Assembly (NCBI GenBank): GCA_003562535.1
Contig: PWUP01000341.1
Coordinates: 1 to 11,860, forward strand
Direction: 5' to 3'
Length of the DNA: 11,860 nt
DNA from: Gammaproteobacteria bacterium
Lineage (GTDB): Bacteria; Pseudomonadota; Gammaproteobacteria; Competibacterales; Competibacteraceae
Below, piece by piece: positions 5,170 to 11,860 of the stretch. The first letter of the stretch is position 1, and each line of letters begins with the position of its first letter. Position numbers and translations under genes: made by a program. The notes under the pieces were generated by a model, which was given only the letters and a program-made list of their open reading frames with translations, had not been told where the DNA came from and searched no databases.

Positions 5170-8100
5170 ATGGCCGTAACCAATGTGGACATGCTCTGGG
5201 TATTGATCTGCGCCAGCTTGGTGTTTCTCATGCAGGCGGGATTTTTATGCTTGGAATCAGGATTAACACGCAGTAAAAACGCCATTAATGTCGCCAGTAA
5301 AAATGTAGCGGACTTTGGCTTAGCCGTTGGGCTGTTCTGGCTGTTTGGCTTTGGGCTGATGTTTGGCCATAGCCTCTGGGGCTGGATTGGCCTGAGTCAT
5401 TTTGCTGTGCCCGTCGGGCCAGGCAGCGAAGCGTGGCTGTCCACCTTTTTTCTGTTTCAGGCCATGTTTTGTGCCACGGCCGCCACTATTGTCTCAGGAG
5501 CCGTAGCCGAGCGGATGCGGTTTGTGGCCTATTTAATCACAGCCGCTCTGGTCAGTGTGTTGATCTATCCGGTGTTTGGGCATTGGGCTTGGGGCGGCGC
5601 TTATAACGGCAGCCTTGGCTGGCTAGAGCAGCGGGGTTTTGTCGATTTTGCCGGTTCCACGGTGGTACACAGCGTGGGCGGCTGGGTGGCACTGGCTGCG
5701 GTCTTATTACTCGGCGCCCGTCGGGGTCGCTTTGCGGCGAGCCAATCACCGCATGTATTCCCCGCTGGCAATTTACCCGTCGCCATGCTGGGAGGCTTAT
5801 TATTATTTCTCGGCTGGTTTGGCTTCAATGGTGGCAGTGTGCTGGCACTGGATGCCACCGTGCCCGGCATACTGGCCAACACGGTATTGGCCGCCATCGC
5901 CGGTTTATTAACCGCCTTACTGGTGGGGTGGTATTGGCGCGGCTACCCTGAAGTGCTGTATGCCCTTAACGGTATGCTGGCCGGTCTAGTGGCGATTACC
6001 GCTGGCGCTCATGTCGTCAGTTCGACCAGCGCCTTGCTCATCGGCAGTGTGGGTGGTGTGCTCATGCTGTTAAGTCATGAATTACTGTTGCGCTGGCGGA
6101 TTGACGATGCCGTCGGGGCGATTCCCGTCCATTTGGTTGCGGGAATTTGGGGCACACTGGCAGTCGCTGGGTTTGCCGATCCAGCCTTGTTGGCCACCGG
6201 CTTAACTCGTTGGCAACAGTTGCAGATTCAAGCTTTAGGCGTGGTGGTCTGTGCTTTATGGTCGTTTGGTATGGCGTGGTTGGTGTTAAGCCTGATCAAT
6301 CGCTGGTTGCCCCTGCGGGTTGATCCCGAGGGTGAAGAACAAGGGCTGAACGTCTATGAGCACGGGGCGCATAATGACTTGACTGAATTGCTAGCGGCTA
6401 TGGAACACCAGCAGCACAGCCAAAACCTCAGCCATCGGGTGCCCGTGGAGCCGTTCACTGAAGTCGGTCAGATTGCCCAACGCTATAATCAAGTGATGAC
6501 CACCTTGGAACGGGTGGTCAACCGCACTCAGTTATTAGTGCGCAATTTGCGTGACGGCATGTTGACGTATAACCGTCAGGGTTTGCTGACGGGGTTTAAC
6601 CCGGGCGCTGAGACGATTTTTGAGCGTTCGGCGGCCGCAGTGCTGGGTCAGCCCGCCAGCCAATTGTTTATGAGTACGGGTCACGATCTCCACCAGCAGT
6701 TATTGGCTGTCGGTCAGCGTATGGAGTTGCGGGTGCAGCATTCTGACACCGCTGAGTCGGCGTCAAGCCCACGCTTTGTCGAGTTATTAGTCAGTGAGGG
6801 CGTCACTGACGGTGATACGGAACTCAGCGCTTTGGTGCGCGATGTGACCGAACGCAAGCGCATTCAAGAACAATTGCAGCGTGAGCGAGATCGCGCCTTG
6901 GTCACGCTGGCCTCAATTGGCGATGGGGTGATTACCACCGATGCGGCAGGGCAGGTGGACTATATCAATCCTGTCGCTGAACGTTTAACCGGATGGAAGA
7001 ATCAACAGGCTAAGGGTTTAGCGGTCAGTCAAATCTACCGTTTACTGGGCGAAGAGGATGAGCAGCCTTTGGACAACCCTGTGCGCTTGGCGCTGCAACA
7101 GGCTAAGGCCACCATCCGCAATGAGGGGCGTTTATTACTCAGTCGCAGTGGCAAACGCTTACCCGTCACTGACACCGCTGCGCCGATCCGCAGCCGCGAG
7201 GGCTACATCATCGGCGCAGTCCTCGTTTTCCACGATATCACCGTCACCCGTGATTTATCTCGGGAACTGTCGCATCAGGCCGCCCATGATGCCCTGACCG
7301 GCCTGAGCAATCGCCGTGATTTTGAAGCCAAAATAGTGCAACTGCTGTATCAACAGGATACGAACGAGCATGTGCTGTGTTATCTGGATCTGGACCAGTT
7401 CAAAGTAGTCAACGATACCTGCGGTCATGCCGCCGGTGATGAGTTACTCCGGCAACTGGCACGATTGCTGCGCCAACAGGTGCGCGGTAGCGATCTCTTA
7501 GCGCGTTTAGGCGGGGATGAATTTGGTATTTTGTTCCGCAATTGCACGGTTCAAGACGCCTTACGGATCAGTGAGACCCTGCGCAAGACCATTCAGGATT
7601 TCCGGTTTAGTTGGGACAATAAGCTGTTTTCCGTGGGGGTGAGCATTGGCTTGGTGCCCATCGGCGCTGAGGAACGCCGCTTAGATAAGCTATTAAGTGC
7701 AGCGGATGCCGCCTGTTATGCCGCTAAGGAGCACGGACGCAATCGCGTTCATGTGTATCAACCCGATGATCATCATTTACTCGAACGCCAAGGACAAATG
7801 GAATGGGTCGGGCGTTTGCGTTCCGCGCTGGACGAAGATCGGCTGCGCCTGTACGTGCAGCCCATCACCCCCCTCGATGACCAAGCGGGCTTACCCTATC
7901 ACTACGAAATCCTACTCCGCATTGAAGAACAGGGACGGCTGGTCGGCCCGGGCAGTTTTATTCCAGCGGCTGAGCGCTATGGGCTGATGGATCAAGTGGA
8001 TCGCTGGGTGGTTGATAATGTCGTCGCGTGGTTAAGCGATAACCGGCACAAGCCGGAATATCGCAATCAGAGTTATTTGATCAATCTCTCCGGGCTATCA

Positions 8101-8574
8101 CTCAGTAGTGATCGCTTTCGCGAGTATTTGCTGGAGCGCATCCGCACCGCGGCACTGCCACCCGGTCTATTAGGTTTTGAACTGACTGAAAGCGCTGCCG
8201 TGGCTAATTTAACCCTCGTGATTGAATTTGTGAATGCGGTGCGGCAACTGGGCTGTCGCTTTGCCCTCGATGATTTTGGCAGCGGTTTATCGTCATTTGC
8301 TTATCTGAAAAGTTTGCCGGTGGATTATTTGAAAATCGATGGTGGGTTTATCCGCGATATTGGCCAAGAATCGGTGAATTTAGCCCTAGTTGAAGCCATC
8401 CATACCATCGGTCATGTCATGGGCTTGCGCACCGTAGCCGAGTGCGTTGAAGACGAAACCACCTTGGCCCATTTGCGCGCCATAGGCATTGATTACGGTC
8501 AGGGGTACCATTTGGGCAAACCCGAACCGTTAACGGTATTTGCCCAAGACAATGTGCACCTTATGCCACGCTAA
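5170..8574 (+). CDS. Amt ammonium receptor fused to PAS-PAS-GGDEF-EAL (c-di-GMP signalling)
   Basis: The 1134 residues form one chain. Residues 1-395 are a full Amt/MEP ammonium channel domain (about 11 helices). It keeps the twin-His pore (H167, H321), D159 of DFAGSTVVH, the Phe gate (F100, F219), W141 and S223 of WFGFNGGS, and the cytosolic Amt tail motif (E..GL....HG, about 389-399). A HAMP-like linker (404-450) leads to PAS1 (about 453-560, ending RDVTERK), PAS2 (571-690, ending FHDITVTRD), GGDEF (700-862) and EAL (875-1125). The cyclase signature GGDEF is intact at 781-785, with an inhibitory RxxD site (R772, D775). The phosphodiesterase part has EIL for EAL (E913), N972, E1004, DDFGSG (1034-1039), K1055 and E1091, so most catalytic residues are present. 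Both c-di-GMP synthesis and breakdown are possible. GAGGTGG precedes the ATG. Amt-kinase fusions such as Kuenenia Amt5 are known ammonium sensors, so I infer ammonium-controlled c-di-GMP turnover. Confidence 0.93.
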   Translation: MAVTNVDMLWVLICASLVFLMQAGFLCLESGLTRSKNAINVASKNVADFGLAVGLFWLFGFGLMFGHSLWGWIGLSHFAVPVGPGSEAWLSTFFLFQAMFCATAATIVSGAVAERMRFVAYLITAALVSVLIYPVFGHWAWGGAYNGSLGWLEQRGFVDFAGSTVVHSVGGWVALAAVLLLGARRGRFAASQSPHVFPAGNLPVAMLGGLLLFLGWFGFNGGSVLALDATVPGILANTVLAAIAGLLTALLVGWYWRGYPEVLYALNGMLAGLVAITAGAHVVSSTSALLIGSVGGVLMLLSHELLLRWRIDDAVGAIPVHLVAGIWGTLAVAGFADPALLATGLTRWQQLQIQALGVVVCALWSFGMAWLVLSLINRWLPLRVDPEGEEQGLNVYEHGAHNDLTELLAAMEHQQHSQNLSHRVPVEPFTEVGQIAQRYNQVMTTLERVVNRTQLLVRNLRDGMLTYNRQGLLTGFNPGAETIFERSAAAVLGQPASQLFMSTGHDLHQQLLAVGQRMELRVQHSDTAESASSPRFVELLVSEGVTDGDTELSALVRDVTERKRIQEQLQRERDRALVTLASIGDGVITTDAAGQVDYINPVAERLTGWKNQQAKGLAVSQIYRLLGEEDEQPLDNPVRLALQQAKATIRNEGRLLLSRSGKRLPVTDTAAPIRSREGYIIGAVLVFHDITVTRDLSRELSHQAAHDALTGLSNRRDFEAKIVQLLYQQDTNEHVLCYLDLDQFKVVNDTCGHAAGDELLRQLARLLRQQVRGSDLLARLGGDEFGILFRNCTVQDALRISETLRKTIQDFRFSWDNKLFSVGVSIGLVPIGAEERRLDKLLSAADAACYAAKEHGRNRVHVYQPDDHHLLERQGQMEWVGRLRSALDEDRLRLYVQPITPLDDQAGLPYHYEILLRIEEQGRLVGPGSFIPAAERYGLMDQVDRWVVDNVVAWLSDNRHKPEYRNQSYLINLSGLSLSSDRFREYLLERIRTAALPPGLLGFELTESAAVANLTLVIEFVNAVRQLGCRFALDDFGSGLSSFAYLKSLPVDYLKIDGGFIRDIGQESVNLALVEAIHTIGHVMGLRTVAECVEDETTLAHLRAIGIDYGQGYHLGKPEPLTVFAQDNVHLMPR

Positions 8575-8575
8575 A

Positions 8576-9946
8576 ATGGCCATCACCGTATTAATCACCG
8601 ATGACGAGTCTGCCGCCCGCTATGCGCTGAAACGGGCACTGACGCCGCTGGACTGCGTCCTACTGGAAGCCGGCGATGGTCATGAAGCCCTCGCTATGGT
8701 CAAACAACAGCCCCCCGATGTGATCTTTCTCGATTTGACCATGCCGGGCATGGATGGGCTGAGCCTGCTGCGCTCACTCAATACCCACCACTACAGCGGT
8801 GAGGTCGTTGTCGTGACGGCGGATGATCGAATCGAAACGGCGATTGAATGCGTGCGTCTGGGAGCGGCTGATTACCTCACCAAACCCTATGAGATCGAGC
8901 GCCTACGGGCGATTGTCCGGCGTAATCTGCGTCGCGTGGACACTGAACGGCAGGTGGATGCGCTACAGACCCAACTGCAGGCCAGCGGGTATTGTGGGGA
9001 ATTATTCGGCCTCAGTCGCCCTATGCGACAGTTATTTGACCAGATTCGCCGCGCAGCACCTGCACCCCTTGATATTCTGATCCGTGGTGAAACCGGCACG
9101 GGTAAAGAGCTGGTAGCGCGTGAACTGCATCGCCTCAGTGGCCGCCAAGGTGATTTTATTGCGGTCAACACCGCAGCACTGAGCGACACTCTGGCCGAAA
9201 GCCAGCTCTTTGGCCATCGGCGCGGGGCGTTTACCGGAGCCGAGCGCCATCATGAGGGCGTATTCGCCCAAGCTCATGGCGGTACCCTGTTTTTAGACGA
9301 GATCGGTGATATGCCGCTCGCCTTGCAAGCCAAGATATTGCGGGTATTACAAGAACGAGTGATTCAGCCGCTGGGCGGGACTGCCTGCCAAACGGTGGAT
9401 GTGCGGGTGATCAGCGCCACTCATCAGGATTTAGCACAGGCCATCACTGCGGGACAGTTTCGCGAAGATTTGCTCTTCCGGTTGCGGGGTTTTGAGCTGA
9501 CCGTGCCGCCCTTGCGGGATCGATCCGAAGATATTCTGCCCTTAGCGGCTTTGTTCCTCGAACAACTCGGTCACAGCGCCGACCGCCGTTTAGGCGAGGG
9601 TGTGGCGGCACGTTTGCTCAGTCATCACTGGCCGGGCAATGTGCGCGAGTTGCGGCAGGTGATCCGTGCCGCCGCTGTTATGGCCGAGGGGGAATGGATT
9701 ACGCCTAATGATCTCGGCTTAGATGCGCCAGCGCCCAGCATCGTGGCCGAATCTCAGCCTGATCTTAGCGGTCTACCGCTGACCGAAGCCAAGGCACGGT
9801 TAATCGACTGGTTCGAGCGCAAGGCTATCCATGCTGCTTTAGAGCAAAACGCCGGGAATGTCAGCGCCGCCGCTCGCCAACTCGGCTTACACCGTCAGAG
9901 CTTACAACAGAAGCTGATTCAGTTGGGGATGCGGCGCAGTCGGTGA
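8576..9946 (+). CDS. NtrC-class sigma54-dependent response regulator
   Basis: This 456-residue regulator has three standard domains. REC (1-120) has the acidic pair D9/D10, phospho-acceptor D53 (FLDLTMPG), T81 and K103 (YLTKP), all intact. The AAA+ domain (about 141-375) has Walker A GETGTGKE (171-178), the sigma54-contact loop GAFTGA (217-222), Walker B TLFLDE (237-242) and the FREDLLFRL arginine-finger region. A Fis-type helix-turn-helix (about 420-452, NAGNVSAAARQLGLHRQSL) binds DNA. It should therefore activate sigma54 promoters when phosphorylated. I place the start at 8576, one base after the upstream TAA: the longer frame from 8540 adds 12 residues not typical of REC domains, and VLITDDE normally begins a few residues from the N-terminus. 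Translation is probably coupled to the Amt fusion gene. No histidine kinase lies in the window. Targets are unknown, but the sigma54 element at 4975 is an obvious candidate. Confidence 0.93.
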   Translation: MAITVLITDDESAARYALKRALTPLDCVLLEAGDGHEALAMVKQQPPDVIFLDLTMPGMDGLSLLRSLNTHHYSGEVVVVTADDRIETAIECVRLGAADYLTKPYEIERLRAIVRRNLRRVDTERQVDALQTQLQASGYCGELFGLSRPMRQLFDQIRRAAPAPLDILIRGETGTGKELVARELHRLSGRQGDFIAVNTAALSDTLAESQLFGHRRGAFTGAERHHEGVFAQAHGGTLFLDEIGDMPLALQAKILRVLQERVIQPLGGTACQTVDVRVISATHQDLAQAITAGQFREDLLFRLRGFELTVPPLRDRSEDILPLAALFLEQLGHSADRRLGEGVAARLLSHHWPGNVRELRQVIRAAAVMAEGEWITPNDLGLDAPAPSIVAESQPDLSGLPLTEAKARLIDWFERKAIHAALEQNAGNVSAAARQLGLHRQSLQQKLIQLGMRRSR

Positions 9947-9948
9947 TT

Positions 9949-9987
9949 CTCTACAGGCGCTTTAGCCATTTACAGCGCATTGTAGAG
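9949..9987. terminator. Hairpin between convergent genes, possible bidirectional terminator
   Basis: CTCTACA (9949-9955) pairs with TGTAGAG (9981-9987), and inside it GCGC (9957-9960) pairs with GCGC (9975-9978), leaving a 14-base loop. It fills the 45-base gap between the ends of the response regulator and the aminotransferase genes, where a shared terminator is expected. No T-tract follows on either side, so the terminator role comes from position and structure only. Confidence 0.45.
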
Positions 9988-9991
9988 CCGA

Positions 9992-11299
9992 TTAACTGAC
10001 CACCTCACGCACAATCCCCACGAGTTCATCAATATGGTGATGCTCGGCAATAAACGGCGGGGCAATAATGCCGGAATCGCCAGTGAATTTAATATGGAGG
10101 CCCGCTTGGTACAGACGTTTTTGTACCTCATACCCCCTTTTACCCGGTCCAGCGCTGTCGGGAGCGATATCAATCCCCGCCATCATACCGTAACCCCGTA
10201 CATCGGTAATGGCAGGCAGATCCTGCAGGGCAAAGACGGCATCGAGAAAATAAGCGGATAAGTTAGCCGCCCGCTCGAATAATCGCTCGCGTTCATAAAT
10301 CTCTAAAGTAGCCAGTCCGGCGGCACAGGCGGCTGGATGGCCGGAATACGTGTAGCCGTGAAACAGTTCAATGGCTGCTTCGGGGGCGGCATCGACCAGG
10401 GTGTCGTAAATGCCTTCCCGAACCGCCACCGCCCCCATAGGCTGGGCGCCATTGGTCAGCGCTTTGGCCAGGGTCATCATATCCGGTACCACACCGAAAC
10501 TGTGTCCGGCAAAGGCTTTACCAGTACGGACAAAACCGGTAATCACTTCGTCAAACACCAGTAAGATACCGTACTGGTCGCAGATCTCGCGTAACCGCTC
10601 CAAATAGCCGTGTGGCGGCACTAAGGTACCCGTAGAACCGGCAATCGGCTCGACAAAACAGGCGGCAATGGTATCAGCACCGTATAAAGCCACCATACGC
10701 TGTAAATCATCGGCCAGTTCGGCACCGTGCTGCGGCTGACCTTTGACAAACCGATTCTCGGGCAACCAAGTATGGCGGATATGCGCCACACCGGCTAGGC
10801 CAGGACCGAAGGCTTCGCGGTTTTTGACTAATCCGGATAAAGCGGTCCCACCCAAGTTAACCCCGTGATAAGCGCGTTCACGGGAAATAAAGCGGTTACG
10901 CTGCCCCTCACCGCGCGCTCGGTGATAGGCATAGGCGATTTTTAAGGCGGTATCCACCGCTTCAGAGCCGGAGTTAACAAAGAAAATCCGGTTCAAGTCA
11001 CCGGGCGTTAACGTCGCTAGTCGTTGCGCCAGCTCAAACGCACCAGGATGCCCCATTTGAAAAGGCGCGCAATAGTCCATGGCCTGCAACTGCTGGTACA
11101 CTGCTTCGGCAATTTCCGGGCGGGCATGGCCGCAGGGTGAGCAGAACAGCCCCGACGAACCATCGAGAATTTTATCGCCACGATGGCTCCAGTAATACAT
11201 GCCCTCCCCTTTAACCAGCAAGCGCGGTTCGGCTTTGAAATCGCGGTTAGCCGTGAACGGCATCCATTGATGTTCCAAAGTATTGACGGCAAAACCCAT
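9992..11299 (-). CDS. Omega-amino acid:pyruvate aminotransferase (class III, PLP)
   Basis: This 435-residue enzyme belongs to the class III PLP aminotransferases and resembles Pseudomonas omega-amino acid (beta-alanine):pyruvate transaminase over its whole length. Shared stretches include HQWMPFTANRDF (10-21), the FQMGHPGAFELAQRL region, FFVNSGSEAVDTALK (106-120), AYHGVN (143-148), VEPIAGSTG (216-224), FDEVITGF (249-256) and HGYTYSGHPAACAAGLA (314-330). The PLP lysine is K279 in LAKALTNGA, and D250 would hold the cofactor ring nitrogen. The reaction moves the amino group of beta-alanine or a similar omega-amino acid to pyruvate, giving alanine and a semialdehyde; a related substrate such as putrescine or taurine cannot be ruled out. 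TAGGAG lies 8 bases before the ATG. It converges on the response regulator and is divergent from rlmKL. It may use amines imported by a transporter such as the nearby TRAP system, which is inference. Confidence 0.88.
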   Translation of the reverse strand: MGFAVNTLEHQWMPFTANRDFKAEPRLLVKGEGMYYWSHRGDKILDGSSGLFCSPCGHARPEIAEAVYQQLQAMDYCAPFQMGHPGAFELAQRLATLTPGDLNRIFFVNSGSEAVDTALKIAYAYHRARGEGQRNRFISRERAYHGVNLGGTALSGLVKNREAFGPGLAGVAHIRHTWLPENRFVKGQPQHGAELADDLQRMVALYGADTIAACFVEPIAGSTGTLVPPHGYLERLREICDQYGILLVFDEVITGFVRTGKAFAGHSFGVVPDMMTLAKALTNGAQPMGAVAVREGIYDTLVDAAPEAAIELFHGYTYSGHPAACAAGLATLEIYERERLFERAANLSAYFLDAVFALQDLPAITDVRGYGMMAGIDIAPDSAGPGKRGYEVQKRLYQAGLHIKFTGDSGIIAPPFIAEHHHIDELVGIVREVVS

Positions 11300-11429
11300 A
11301 ACCCAGACTCCTAATTGACATTATATGACTTAATAACTACATATCCCGTATAATAAATTGTTTCGGGTTTAATGTTAAATTGACCTGAGCAATGGCTTAC
11401 ACTCTGATTGCAATTATGCTGGGGCGGCT
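11300..11429. promoter_or_regulatory. Divergent promoter region of aminotransferase and rlmKL
   Basis: The 130-base AT-rich gap holds a perfect minus-strand -10 (TATAAT, 11320-11325) about 20 bases before the aminotransferase start, but I find no good -35 at 16-18 bases from it. On the plus strand there are TTGACA (11315-11320) with TACATA 17 bases on, and a perfect TATAAT (11349-11354) with TGACTT 17 bases before it; either could serve rlmKL. Which elements are used cannot be settled from the sequence. Confidence 0.35.
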
Positions 11430-11860
11430 ATGAGAACACTCAATTTTTTTGTCACTGCCCCACGGGGTCTCGAAGGCTTATTGGCCGAAGAACTCCGCGC
11501 CATAGGGTTGGCGAATGCCCACGAACAACGCGGCGGCGTGATATTCGCGGCTGAGTTAGCGGGTGCTTATCGCGCCTGTTTATGGTCACGGATTGCCAAT
11601 CGCGTTCTGTTGCCGCTGACGACGTTCAGCGCCGCTGACAGTGATGCCTTATATGCCGGAGTGCGCTGTATTCAGTGGGCGGAACATCTCGGTGCTGAGA
11701 ACACCTTGGCGGTGGATTTTACCGGGGTCAAAGCCCGCATCAGCCACAGCCGCTATGGCGAACAACGGATAAAAGACGCCATAGTCGATCAACTCCGCGA
11801 GCAGACCGGCAGCCGTCCTTCGGTGGATACCCAACACCCCGATGTGCGGATTAATGCCCA
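11430..11860 (+). CDS. rlmL: 23S rRNA (guanine) methyltransferase RlmKL, N-terminal part
   Basis: The frame opens with MRTLNFFVTAPRGLEGLLAE and stays open for 143 codons to the window edge. It matches the N-terminal ferredoxin-like/THUMP region of E. coli RlmL (RlmKL): the TA(P/R)GLE..L opening, QRGGVIF, ACLWSRIANRVLLPL, YAGVRCIQW, and RYGEQRIKDAIVDQL followed by RPSVD and DVRIN all align in order. The full enzyme is about 700 residues, with two methyltransferase domains that modify G2445 (N2) and G2069 (N7) of 23S rRNA; both lie beyond this window. The THUMP region seen here should bind the RNA substrate. A purine-rich but weak GGGGCGG precedes the ATG by 2 bases. It is a housekeeping gene and marks the end of the accessory segment. 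Confidence 0.93.
   Translation, partial: MRTLNFFVTAPRGLEGLLAEELRAIGLANAHEQRGGVIFAAELAGAYRACLWSRIANRVLLPLTTFSAADSDALYAGVRCIQWAEHLGAENTLAVDFTGVKARISHSRYGEQRIKDAIVDQLREQTGSRPSVDTQHPDVRINA

Noticed and set aside
8540..8575. Upstream start for the response regulator, adding 12 residues
   Set aside because: The extra residues overlap the end of the Amt fusion gene and do not resemble a REC N-terminus. The ATG at 8576 sits one base after the stop codon, in the usual position before VLITDDE.
8990..9100. FleQ-like c-di-GMP binding in the response regulator
   Set aside because: The LFRS motif that precedes Walker A in FleQ is absent (the region reads GELFGLSRPM), and the REC domain is intact, unlike FleQ's.

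Overview
This window looks chromosomal, from a mesophilic gammaproteobacterium of moderate GC content. The evidence is the RlmKL-type 23S rRNA methyltransferase, the fused TAXI-TRAP transporter, the chromosomal KfrA-like gene beside an Rpn-type nuclease remnant, and Amt/PAS/GGDEF/EAL plus NtrC-type signalling genes. The sequence alone does not fix the genus.

Left part, minus strand, read from right to left. A TAXI-type periplasmic solute-binding protein (3844-4827) is followed by a fused 4TM/12TM TRAP permease (1496-3706), with two hairpins between them; one is a textbook intrinsic terminator. Next come a KfrA-like DNA-binding coiled-coil protein (318-1349), with a palindrome just upstream of its start, and an overlapping 5' remnant of an Rpn (PD-(D/E)XK) nuclease gene (97-339). 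A dispersed-repeat-type palindrome sits at the left edge.

Centre, plus strand. A 342-bp divergent intergenic region (4828-5169) holds a good sigma70-type promoter for the transporter. Facing the other way it holds a sigma54-type -24/-12 element and two NtrC-like dyads 33 bp apart. It leads into the most interesting locus. One 1134-residue protein (5170-8574) joins a complete Amt ammonium channel domain to two PAS domains, a GGDEF domain and an EAL domain. One base later comes an NtrC-class response regulator (8576-9946) with intact REC, AAA+ (GAFTGA) and Fis-type HTH. The reading I favour is a membrane ammonium receptor that sets c-di-GMP levels, co-expressed with a sigma54 activator that may control its own operon and perhaps neighbouring genes.

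Right part. A class III omega-amino acid:pyruvate aminotransferase (9992-11299, minus) converges on the regulator. The start of rlmKL (11430 to the window edge, plus) diverges from the aminotransferase. The aminotransferase and the TAXI-TRAP transporter suggest uptake and use of an amino-nitrogen compound near the ammonium-sensing operon, but that functional link is inference.
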